From JBDROX01 sp043809645 (GTDB taxonomy: Bacteria; Patescibacteriota; Patescibacteriia; Magasanikbacterales; UBA922), in contig JBDROX010000019.1 of NCBI GenBank assembly GCA_043809645.1, positions 1 to 25,040 of the forward strand: a DNA stretch of 25,040 nucleotides, in the 5' to 3' direction. The position numbers were made by a program, and so were the translations under genes. Positions 1 to 7,379 of this stretch are shown piece by piece. Under the pieces are notes generated by a model that did not search any database, was not told the DNA's origin, and worked only from the letters and a program-made list of their open reading frames with translations. The stretch's first letter is position 1. Each line of letters opens with the position of its first letter.

Positions 1-44
1 CTCCTATACTTAGTAAAGCATTTTTTTGGACTTTTGTCAAGGAC

Positions 45-319
45 TTATCCACACGTATCACGAGACACGAGACACATATCACGAGACACAAAACACAAGA
101 CACGAGACACAAAACACAAGACACGAGACACAAAACACAAGACACGAGACACAAAACACAAGACACGAGACACGTATCACAAGACACGAGACACGTATCA
201 CAAGACACGAGACACATACCACGAGACACATGTCTCTTTTGTCACTTGTATACTTTAGTTTTTATGATTTGTGGTATGTGACTTGTGTCTCGTGTTTTGT
301 GATTCATTCCAGTGGATAA
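45..319. repeat. 21-bp tandem repeat array inside an inverted repeat with DnaA-box-like ends
   Basis: From about 57 to 230 the sequence is built of CACGAGACAC / AAAACACAAGA words that repeat with a 21-bp period: about four near-identical copies from 79, then diverged copies with GTATCACAAGA. From 266 to 304 the reverse complement of the same words appears, so the region can fold as a large imperfect hairpin. The outer ends carry TTATCCACA (45-53, plus strand) and TTATCCACT (311-319, minus strand), the first identical to the classic DnaA box. The 97- and 74-residue frames across it are repeat translations with no protein character. There are no spacers, so it is not a CRISPR array. Its role is unknown; it lies directly upstream of the secretion cluster. 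Confidence 0.85.
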
Positions 320-342
320 CCTTCGCGAATTTGAGCAAAATA

Positions 343-351
343 TGTTATACT
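343..351 (+). promoter_or_regulatory. Extended -10 promoter of the secretion cluster
   Basis: TGTTATACT is an extended -10 element (TG at 343-344, TATACT at 346-351). No good -35 is seen. Transcription would start near 358, about 19 nt before the ATG at 377, leaving a short leader with no Shine-Dalgarno sequence. Confidence 0.5.
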
Positions 352-376
352 TGTTTCAACAATCTAATAGATTTGC

Positions 377-3316
377 ATGCACACGATTTGGTCAAAGACA
401 ACCAAGCATTTTTCATCACTTGCAAAGTTTTTTTCATTGAGCAGATATTCTCAGAGAGAGCGCATTCTTTTGGTCTGCGTTCTTATTGTTGGTGTGTTCT
501 TGGTTGCAAATCAAGCACATGCGGTGTTGGCAGGAATCTTCAATGAACTCATCCAGATCATCGTTTGGATATTGCTTGCACTTTCAAAGATTTTTATTGC
601 ACTTTCTATCTTCGCTCTCAAGCTTTTCATAGAGATAGCGAAATATAATAACTATATCAACGTACACACAGTAGTCCTTGGGTGGGCCATGGTCAGGGAT
701 GTGGCGAATATGTTTTTTGTTATGATTCTCCTGGTTATTGCATTCGCGACTATTCTGGGGATCGAACAGTATGAGTGGAAGAAGACTCTAGTGAAGCTTG
801 TACTTGCTGCGATTTTTATCAATTTTTCAAAACTTATTTGTGGAATTATTATTGACTTCGCGCATGTTTTCACCATTACATTTCTGTCTGCAGTGTCCGC
901 GACGGCTGGTGGAAACCTTATACAAATGTTTGGTATTGAAAGGATTCATAAATTAACAGGAGTTGGAAAAGGTTCATCTGGCTTAAACTCAGAACTCTTT
1001 GTCGCGGCTGTGATCGCTTTTTTCTTTGCTGGCCTCACATTCCTTTCCATGGCGGCATACATGGTTGTGTTGATTGCTCGAGTCGTCGTCCTGTGGGTTC
1101 TAATTATTCTTTCTCCACTTGCATTCATCATGCAAGTGCTCCCAGCTACTCAGCAGTATGCAAAGGAATGGTGGAGCAAGTTTATAAAACAAGTTATTGT
1201 TGCGCCAATAATGGTTTTTTTCCTTTGGCTCGCGTTTGCGACATTGGGGAACGGAAAATTTGCAACAAATACAAAAGAGGCTGGTGGTATGGGTTTAAAT
1301 ATGGCTCTAGTTGATGGTGGTGATATTCCAAAGCTTTCTATCAGTGATGCAACTTCATGGGAGAACATGGCGAATTTTCTCATTGGTGCAGCATTCCTCT
1401 GGGTAGGCATAGGTGTTGTTCAGAAACTAGGCGTGGTTGGTGGAGAGATGATACCAGGTATGATTGGCTTTGGAAAGAGGGTTGCCACTATTGCAACTGG
1501 ATATGCTGCAGGAAGGAAGCTTGCTGGTGCGACTGGGGAGAAAGGGCTTGAGCTCGGTGGCAGTGCACTAAAGGGTATTGGGCGTGTTGCGACCATCAAG
1601 CCTCGTGCATGGGGTAAGGCAGTGAAAACAGCAGCACAGGCACAACTCCAGTCATATGGAAGAAGAGATTCGAAACAGCTTGGTGCATTTGGAAAAGTTG
1701 CAGGCTATTTTGTTCGTGGGTCTATACAGAGACAAAAACGACAGGGCAAGTTAGAAGGAGCTTTGAAACAAGAAGAGGAACTCGGCTTTGCAAGAAATGA
1801 AGCAAAGATGTCAGGATTAGGTTTTTATCAATTCAAGGAGAAAGCGGCAGATGGGACAGACGTGAGTGCTGGCTTGCCTGAAGGCAAGGATGTGGAATCA
1901 GTACGAGATAGATACCTCGGGGGTGTGATGGCTGCGGAAAAAGAAAGAAAGAGTAACAAGACAGAAGAGTGGTCTGAAGTGGGAAGGCTACAGACGCTTT
2001 CAGATGAGCGAGTAAAGGGTGGGGGAGTTCAAACCGGTAAGGGTTCTTTAGCAAAGCAAATAAATGACAATAAAGCAAAGACAATGGAGATCAAAGGAAA
2101 AATCAAAGTGTTGACAGAAAGTCTGAGCAGTGAGGCAGATGAACTCAGGATTCAAAAAGAAAATGAGTATGATATAGCAAAAGCCACTGCTGCTGACTAT
2201 AGAAAAAAGGGTGATAATCCTATGGCAGAAGCAACAATGAGGGCGTTTGAAGATAAATGGGCAAAGAAGCAAGAAGAGGCACATAATGTCACATCATATA
2301 CCGATAAGTTAAAGACAGAAAAGGATTTGACTACGGAGATGGCAAAATTATTGAAAAAGAAAGACACAGGAACATTTACAGAAAAAGATGAAAAGAATTA
2401 TAAATTGATGGGACAGCAGAAAATTGCCTCGATCACACAAGCAAACAATCTTGATCTTGAGACAGCTCGTGACACCAGGGCGCGTGGTCTCGAGACACTT
2501 GATATTGATGAGGAAGTAAATGAGGACAATGCCGTCAGGCTTGAGCTATCACGAATTCTTGCTCGCAAAGTAGATAGTTCAGATGAGGACATGGAAAAGG
2601 CGGTAAAGGAAGTCCAAGCTATGTATGATTCGCCAGAAATGTATCAGGCAAGTATGAGAAGACTCCTCGGATCATACAAGAAGGCTGCAATCTCTGGAGA
2701 CAATAGCGCTATCGGTATTGTTGGAGAATATGTTGACAAGGATAATAATTTGACGCTGGCCTGGGGACAAGGAAAACACTATGGTGCAGATGGGACTAAA
2801 ACCAAACTGTGGGATACAAAACAAAATCCAGATAATGAGAAACACAAGTCTCTGCAAGAAAGGGGTGCTGATTCATTCAGCGCAGATAGAAGTGAAGGTA
2901 CACTTGACTATTACACAACTAGAAGAAATCCGACAAATGTCGACAATGCGTCAACCATTGCGACTGCAGATAATACTGGTGTACAGGCGATGAAAAATAT
3001 GTTCAGTGCAAAAGATTCACGATCATTGTCTCTCGTTCCACCTTCTTTCTGGAAATCATTAAATACAAGAGATGTTTCAAAATACTCTGATGATCAACGA
3101 GAACAACTTCGCGCGGGTTTCCTCGCTGCAAGGGAAGGTCTGAAGGAAAATGCTCGCAGAGATTTTGACAAATATTTAAAGGATTACATGGGTGCTCTCA
3201 AGGTTACTGTGCCTGATAGTAGTCCATCTGCACCTTCGGGTGGTGGTTCAACCTCAGATGATGGGGGTGCTCTTCCTGCGGATAATCTATATGTATATAA
3301 TAAAAGAGACTTTTAG
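377..3316 (+). CDS. VirB6/TrbL-like type IV secretion membrane protein with long cytoplasmic-type tail
   Basis: The protein has 979 residues. The first ~360 are very hydrophobic: a signal-like segment at about residues 29-48 ending in ANQAHA, then several predicted membrane helices (about 53-85, 95-130, 135-180, 210-265, 275-295, 335-360), the pattern of VirB6/TrbL inner-membrane channel proteins. After residue ~370 it becomes hydrophilic and Lys/Glu-rich, with probable coiled coil at about 460-700 and a low-complexity Ser/Gly/Pro end. PrgI and VirB4 genes downstream support a secretion or conjugation-like role. The ATG at 377 is chosen because the next in-frame ATG falls after the first membrane segments and a promoter lies just upstream. 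The ~600-residue tail is longer than typical VirB6 and its function is unknown. The family call rests on topology and context, not on a conserved motif. Confidence 0.75.
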   Translation: MHTIWSKTTKHFSSLAKFFSLSRYSQRERILLVCVLIVGVFLVANQAHAVLAGIFNELIQIIVWILLALSKIFIALSIFALKLFIEIAKYNNYINVHTVVLGWAMVRDVANMFFVMILLVIAFATILGIEQYEWKKTLVKLVLAAIFINFSKLICGIIIDFAHVFTITFLSAVSATAGGNLIQMFGIERIHKLTGVGKGSSGLNSELFVAAVIAFFFAGLTFLSMAAYMVVLIARVVVLWVLIILSPLAFIMQVLPATQQYAKEWWSKFIKQVIVAPIMVFFLWLAFATLGNGKFATNTKEAGGMGLNMALVDGGDIPKLSISDATSWENMANFLIGAAFLWVGIGVVQKLGVVGGEMIPGMIGFGKRVATIATGYAAGRKLAGATGEKGLELGGSALKGIGRVATIKPRAWGKAVKTAAQAQLQSYGRRDSKQLGAFGKVAGYFVRGSIQRQKRQGKLEGALKQEEELGFARNEAKMSGLGFYQFKEKAADGTDVSAGLPEGKDVESVRDRYLGGVMAAEKERKSNKTEEWSEVGRLQTLSDERVKGGGVQTGKGSLAKQINDNKAKTMEIKGKIKVLTESLSSEADELRIQKENEYDIAKATAADYRKKGDNPMAEATMRAFEDKWAKKQEEAHNVTSYTDKLKTEKDLTTEMAKLLKKKDTGTFTEKDEKNYKLMGQQKIASITQANNLDLETARDTRARGLETLDIDEEVNEDNAVRLELSRILARKVDSSDEDMEKAVKEVQAMYDSPEMYQASMRRLLGSYKKAAISGDNSAIGIVGEYVDKDNNLTLAWGQGKHYGADGTKTKLWDTKQNPDNEKHKSLQERGADSFSADRSEGTLDYYTTRRNPTNVDNASTIATADNTGVQAMKNMFSAKDSRSLSLVPPSFWKSLNTRDVSKYSDDQREQLRAGFLAAREGLKENARRDFDKYLKDYMGALKVTVPDSSPSAPSGGGSTSDDGGALPADNLYVYNKRDF

Positions 3317-3317
3317 T

Positions 3318-4388
3318 ATGAACCAATTCACACCTCGACAACTCAATATGGAAGAGCTCAAGGAACTTGAGTCTGTGTTTTGGAATGCATATAGTGATCG
3401 TGCTATCAGAGATGAGATATGGGAAGAACTTGATACCTTCTTTGCAACCAAGAATTCTATTCAGGATAAAGATCATCATTGGAGTTTCTTCCGCTGGTAT
3501 GTACAGCTTGCTTGGCATAGGACATCCATGATTATTCCAATCCAGATGATGAATATCATGGGTCGGCAGTCATATATGGCACTTGCTCTTGGTACGGATG
3601 TTATAGAGAGTTTTCTCTGGTACGTGCTCGACAAGGCAGATACGCTCGATCAGGAAAAGGAGATGTTTCGAGAGGCAAAAAAGCAAGTACTAGAGTCACC
3701 AGCATATATTGGAGAATTCAAAGGAAGGGCACTCACACTCAAAGACTTTTTTATGCAGGTGGGACTGACTGGTCCAGAGCTTGTCGAGGATTCTATTCAG
3801 CGCGCAGAACATCTCAGCGGACTTGCTCGAGCGCTCGAGCTTCCGGCAGAGTATCAGGGAATAGTGCAACGGTATCCTGTCCCAGAGTACGAAGAACTTT
3901 TTAATAATCTTATTTGGCTTGGTACGTTCTTTGTCCAGACAGAGGAAGAGAATTTTCCAGATATTGTTCTTCATTTCGAGCATGATGATTGGTTCAGGCC
4001 AATGTCAGAAGAAGAAAAGAAAGAGTTCATTCAGGAGAATACCGTAAAGGCACAGGAAGTGCCAGCTGCCCAACCAAAAGAATCAGAAGAAGTAGTTTCC
4101 ACCTTCAAGCAAAACCTACGTGGTATGACAAAGCCAGGAGATTGGCTCCATACTGATGAAGCGAAGGCGAGTGCACTTGCCTGGGCACAGAAAGTCGGCT
4201 CGCCTGTCGAAGCGAGAAAACAGCTGATCAATTCGCTCGAAAAAGCTATACCAGATATTGGCCAGAATTTCGAGGCAGTAGAGTCTGTGATGGATTTGGC
4301 CAGTCATTTGAAAGAGAACGGATTTGAATGGGAAGACCTCCTATACTTTGACGAAACGACTGGACAGTTTTCTTGGCAAAAAGAATAA
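3318..4388 (+). CDS. Unrecognised soluble protein of the secretion cluster
   Basis: The protein has 356 residues and starts MNQFTPRQLNMEELKELESV. The frame is open further upstream, but the ATG at 3318 is one base after the stop of the previous gene, which is the natural start for a translationally coupled gene. No signal peptide or membrane helix is evident. It is acidic, probably mostly helical, and rich in aromatic residues (repeated WY, FF and WH pairs). A charged Pro/Glu linker at about residues 230-255 separates an N-terminal domain from a C-terminal helical segment. I do not recognise the family. Its place between the VirB6-like gene and PrgI suggests a cytoplasmic accessory of the machine; this is inferred from position only. 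Confidence 0.85.
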   Translation: MNQFTPRQLNMEELKELESVFWNAYSDRAIRDEIWEELDTFFATKNSIQDKDHHWSFFRWYVQLAWHRTSMIIPIQMMNIMGRQSYMALALGTDVIESFLWYVLDKADTLDQEKEMFREAKKQVLESPAYIGEFKGRALTLKDFFMQVGLTGPELVEDSIQRAEHLSGLARALELPAEYQGIVQRYPVPEYEELFNNLIWLGTFFVQTEEENFPDIVLHFEHDDWFRPMSEEEKKEFIQENTVKAQEVPAAQPKESEEVVSTFKQNLRGMTKPGDWLHTDEAKASALAWAQKVGSPVEARKQLINSLEKAIPDIGQNFEAVESVMDLASHLKENGFEWEDLLYFDETTGQFSWQKE

Positions 4389-4391
4389 CCT

Positions 4392-5573
4392 ATGACCACT
4401 GTGCAACATGATGATACAACTCAGGGTATTCTGATTAAGAAAGCGGACGGGAGTACCGAGCGTGTTCCTTTGAGTCAACTGAAACATGGCCGTGCCATCA
4501 AGGCAACTGCAGGGTCGGTGAATGGTGACCATGTAGAAAATCCAGACCCAGTAGTACAGCCTTCTGTTCCTGCGATACCATCAGCACATGTGCTTCCTCT
4601 GGCTCCAAAGAAAAATATTCGATCACTCGAACCTGTTGAGGTGGAGAAGAGAGGTGGAAGTCCTGTTCCGGTTTCAAAGAATATGGAAAGTAAAGATTCG
4701 CAGAAGAGAAATACAAAGAAAAAAATGATGCCAGCGTTGCAAGTAACTCCAGTAGAGTCAAAAAAACTAGAAACAGAAATTCAGCTAGATAAAGATTTTT
4801 CCTCACCACTCGAAGAGGCTGTTGATATGGGTGGTCAGAATATGGCAACTCTCCCACAGAATAGAGGTGGCCGTATTAGGTTTATTTCAAAGAAATTAAG
4901 TTTTTCTGTATCAGAAGAACTGCAGGGGCGGATTGAATCTCTCGCAGAGTCGAGAGCAAAGGATATTAGAACAGATGATCAGGTCAGAGAGTATGCACAA
5001 AGGCCAGTGTCGCATGGTGGGCTTGGGTTCACTCTAGAACAAGCAGAAGAACTCGTGCAGGTTATTTCTCATCCAGAAACAATGGATGCTGGGGCAGTGA
5101 GGCTGGAGCCTAAAATTCCGTCTCCTACTATGTCACTTGAACCAGCAGAGCCTATCTTTCCATCAGAACCAGAAATGTCAGATATTTCTCCATCAACACT
5201 TGGAAAACCTATGATGAGTAGTGGTCAGATGCATGACGTAATGGCACCGATGCAGCAGAGTACAGTGGTTGGTCCTGTACAGGAAATTGGAATGATGACA
5301 CTTGTTGATTTCCAGAGATTGGGAAGTGACACAGCGACGAGAGTTGGAATCATGAAGAGAAAGTTTGATACACTGATGGCAGAGTCATACACAGAGTATC
5401 TGAAGGCCAGAGATGCCTGGTTTCGAAGTCCACTCTATGTGCAGTATCAGAATGTGGTCAAGGAAGCACTCAATACAAAAGAACCAATACCGAGTGTGAT
5501 AACAAGTAAAGGTAGTATTACCATGGATGAGTTTCATGCGGTTCTTGATATCGGGATACATTTAGAGTTGTAG
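4392..5573 (+). CDS. Unrecognised proline-rich protein of the secretion cluster
   Basis: The protein has 393 residues and starts 3 nt after the preceding stop, so it is probably co-transcribed. No membrane segment or signal peptide is seen. Residues ~50-140 and ~235-300 are low-complexity Pro/Ser/Val/Met-rich linkers. Between them lies a compact segment (about 155-225) beginning GGRIRFISKKLSFSVSEE. A C-terminal domain of about 95 residues (DFQRLGSDTATRVGIMKRKF onward) looks helical. The layout suggests a scaffold or adaptor with two small folded domains. I do not recognise the family and assign no function. Codon use matches its neighbours. Confidence 0.82.
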   Translation: MTTVQHDDTTQGILIKKADGSTERVPLSQLKHGRAIKATAGSVNGDHVENPDPVVQPSVPAIPSAHVLPLAPKKNIRSLEPVEVEKRGGSPVPVSKNMESKDSQKRNTKKKMMPALQVTPVESKKLETEIQLDKDFSSPLEEAVDMGGQNMATLPQNRGGRIRFISKKLSFSVSEELQGRIESLAESRAKDIRTDDQVREYAQRPVSHGGLGFTLEQAEELVQVISHPETMDAGAVRLEPKIPSPTMSLEPAEPIFPSEPEMSDISPSTLGKPMMSSGQMHDVMAPMQQSTVVGPVQEIGMMTLVDFQRLGSDTATRVGIMKRKFDTLMAESYTEYLKARDAWFRSPLYVQYQNVVKEALNTKEPIPSVITSKGSITMDEFHAVLDIGIHLEL

Positions 5574-5574
5574 G

Positions 5575-5618
5575 AACATGAAAACATTTTAACGTATAAA
5601 CATCTAAACAATGAGTTT
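5575..5618. repeat. AT-rich word-like intergenic repeat
   Basis: The gap before the PrgI gene contains AACATGAAAACATT, ACGTATAAACATC and TAAACAATGAG. These belong to the same vocabulary (ACATTCAAACATATAAA) as the repeats at 7253-7342 and 16575-16610. There is no coding character and no clear terminator. Confidence 0.5.
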
Positions 5619-5656
5619 AGAAACTGGGGAAAAAGTATATATTTATTTAAAAAAAC

Positions 5657-6085
5657 ATGCCTCAGCAGTTTGTCGTTCCACAATTCATAGATGTAGAAGA
5701 TAAGATCTTTGGTCCGATCACTACCAGGCAGTTTATAATCATGCTGGTTTCTGGGCTCATCATTTTTGCTGCGTATCGTTGGGGCGACTTTATGACATTT
5801 ATTCTTGTTCTTGCATTTATTGGCGGAGGTTCACTGATTCTCGCGTTCGTGAAGGTGAATGGACAAACATTTCATTATTTTATTCTCAATATTATCCAAA
5901 CAAGTAGAAAGCCAAGTTTGCGTGTATGGCACAAGTGGAAGACAAGAAATGAACTAAATTTTTATAGGAATGAAGGTATGAACAATGAGGTTGTTGAAGT
6001 GGAAGAAGCAAAGAAAGCAAGTGGTCGAAGGATGAGAGATCTATCACTCATAGTAAATACAGGTGGGTATTACAAGCCAGAATAA
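5657..6085 (+). CDS. prgI: PrgI family protein (VirB3-like component)
   Basis: The protein has 142 residues. The N-terminus VPQFIDVEDKIFGPITTRQF is the signature start of PrgI-family proteins, small inner-membrane proteins encoded next to VirB4 in Gram-positive and CPR type IV secretion loci. Two membrane helices follow at about residues 25-41 and 46-67, with a short turn between them. The basic segment RKPSLRVWHKWKTR after the second helix is likely cytoplasmic. The ATG at 5657 has no Shine-Dalgarno sequence. In known systems VirB3-like proteins bind VirB4 and are sometimes fused to it; here VirB4 is the third gene downstream. Confidence 0.9.
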   Translation: MPQQFVVPQFIDVEDKIFGPITTRQFIIMLVSGLIIFAAYRWGDFMTFILVLAFIGGGSLILAFVKVNGQTFHYFILNIIQTSRKPSLRVWHKWKTRNELNFYRNEGMNNEVVEVEEAKKASGRRMRDLSLIVNTGGYYKPE

Positions 6086-6120
6086 TATAGGAAATAGAAA
6101 ATTGAAATAAGAAATTCGGG
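6086..6120. repeat. Left inverted-repeat arm flanking a four-helix-bundle gene
   Basis: Directly after the PrgI stop come GGAAATAGAAAATTG, AAATAAGAAATTCGGG words. Their imperfect reverse complement lies at 6535-6566 just after the four-helix-bundle gene, so a transcript could pair the two with the gene in the loop. Confidence 0.55.
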
Positions 6121-6152
6121 AATTTACTTACTCATACCATTTAGATTTTCAT

Positions 6153-6533
6153 ATGGGGGAAGAAAAAGAATATCTTGAATTAAAAGATTTGGAAGCATAT
6201 CAATTGGCAAGGGAGTATGGTAGACTATGTTGGATGATATTTGAGAAAATGGGTTGGCATACAAAAAAGATACTAGGTGACCAGACGATACGAAGTGTGG
6301 ATTCTGTCGGAGCTAATATTGCAGAAGGGTACGGAAGATTTCATTACAAAGATAAGAATAAGTTTTATTATAATGCTAGGGGTTCTCTTCTCGAGTCAAA
6401 ACACTGGATGGAGGTTTTAGAAGAGAGAAGGGTGATACATAAAGATCTTTTTTTGAGAATAATTGAGATTGCTGACAGTATTCAGCCGAAGCTCAATGGA
6501 CTCATCCGTTCACAATACAATCGTAGTCAATAG
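6153..6533 (+). CDS. Four helix bundle protein (23S rRNA intervening-sequence / S23 family)
   Basis: The protein has 126 residues. LKDLEAYQLAREY near the N-terminus and SVDSVGANIAEGYGR at about residues 49-63 are the characteristic motifs of the IVS / TIGR02436 four-helix-bundle family, which includes proteins encoded in 23S rRNA intervening sequences and relatives of the Avd accessory protein of diversity-generating retroelements. The usual length is about 115-130 residues, so it is complete. It lies between PrgI and the TraC-like gene and is bracketed by imperfect AT-rich inverted repeats that start right at the neighbouring stop and start codons, as if inserted as a unit. No rRNA or reverse transcriptase is nearby. 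Its molecular role is unknown. Confidence 0.9.
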   Translation: MGEEKEYLELKDLEAYQLAREYGRLCWMIFEKMGWHTKKILGDQTIRSVDSVGANIAEGYGRFHYKDKNKFYYNARGSLLESKHWMEVLEERRVIHKDLFLRIIEIADSIQPKLNGLIRSQYNRSQ

Positions 6534-6534
6534 T

Positions 6535-6566
6535 CCCATATTTCATTTTTCCAATTTCCAATCCCG
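6535..6566. repeat. Right inverted-repeat arm flanking a four-helix-bundle gene
   Basis: CCCATATTTCATTTTTCC and AATTTCCAATCCCG fill the gap between the four-helix-bundle stop and the TraC-like start. Read in reverse complement they match the AT-rich words at 6086-6120. Confidence 0.55.
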
Positions 6567-6569
6567 ATT

Positions 6570-7247
6570 ATGGCGAAGCCAAAATCAAAAAAACCAAAAA
6601 AACCAACAACACAGGCACATCTCCCGATCGCAGAAATCAAGGATGGTGTTGTGATACTCAAAGATGGAACGCTCCGAAGTGTACTCATGACATCGAGTAT
6701 TAATTTTGCACTGAAAAGTGAGGATGAACAGAATGCACTTATTTCCGGGTATGTGAGTTTTCTCAATGGTATCGACTTTCCACTTCAGATCGTCGTGCAA
6801 TCAAGAAAGCTACAGATGACACCATATCTCGAGATGCTCTCTACAATGGAGAAGGAGCAGCCGAATGAGCTTTTGCGGATGCAAATAGCAGACTATAGAT
6901 CATTTGTTGACGAGCTCGTGGAGATTGGACAGATTATGACAAAGAAATTTTATGTTGTTATTCCGTATGACCCATTATCAAACAAGAAAAAGAGCTTTTT
7001 TGCACGATTGAAAGAAGTTATGAAACCGGCACTCACTGTACGACTGAAAGAAGAGCGATTTCAAAAAAGAAAACAAGACCTTGATCTCCGTGTCCGCCAG
7101 GTTATCTCTGGTCTCCAGGGTGTGGGTCTTCAGGTCGTTCCGCTCGATACACAGGCACTTATTGAACTCTATTACTCAACGTATAATCCAGATATTGCCT
7201 TCGCAGAGACTATGGGTTCTGTGAGAGATGTAAGGGTGGAGAATTAG
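6570..7247 (+). CDS. TraC-like N-terminal domain protein (VirB4 partner)
   Basis: The protein has 225 residues. After a Lys/Pro-rich basic start, HLPIAEIKDGVVILKDGTLR and the pattern LKSEDEQNALISGYVSFLNGIDFPLQIVV (given here only as landmarks, residues ~48-76) resemble the N-terminal part of TraC/VirB4 ATPases: a beta-rich entry, then helices ending in a segment about choosing a shuttle loop. It has no Walker motifs. In many CPR genomes such a stand-alone domain precedes a VirB4 ATPase, so it likely contacts that ATPase and the membrane complex. It is followed by VirB4 after a 100-130-nt gap that holds a long inverted repeat. The family call is from memory of similar neighbourhoods. Confidence 0.72.
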   Translation: MAKPKSKKPKKPTTQAHLPIAEIKDGVVILKDGTLRSVLMTSSINFALKSEDEQNALISGYVSFLNGIDFPLQIVVQSRKLQMTPYLEMLSTMEKEQPNELLRMQIADYRSFVDELVEIGQIMTKKFYVVIPYDPLSNKKKSFFARLKEVMKPALTVRLKEERFQKRKQDLDLRVRQVISGLQGVGLQVVPLDTQALIELYYSTYNPDIAFAETMGSVRDVRVEN

Positions 7248-7252
7248 TCATA

Positions 7253-7342
7253 CGAACATTCAAACATATAAATATTCAAACATATTGGCAGGTTATTCGT
7301 TTTAGAAATATGTTTTAATGTTAGTATGTTTGAATGTTTATA
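7253..7342. repeat. Long imperfect inverted repeat between the TraC-like gene and virB4
   Basis: The left arm 7253-7286 (CGAACATTCAAACATATAAA...) and right arm 7307-7342 are imperfect reverse complements over about 34 bp, with a ~20-nt loop containing GGCAGGTTATTCG. There is no T-run, so it is not a normal terminator. It could stabilise or process the polycistronic mRNA. The words recur at 5575-5618 and 16575-16610. Confidence 0.8.
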
Positions 7343-7379
7343 ATGAATTACTGTGCCATTTCAACCAATTACAACCAAC

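Noticed and set aside
57..304. CRISPR array
   Set aside because: The repeats are contiguous with no unique spacers, and no cas genes are nearby.
26..319. Reading frames of 97 and 74 codons through the repeat array
   Set aside because: They are translations of the 21-bp repeat in two frames (7-residue periodicity) with no protein character.
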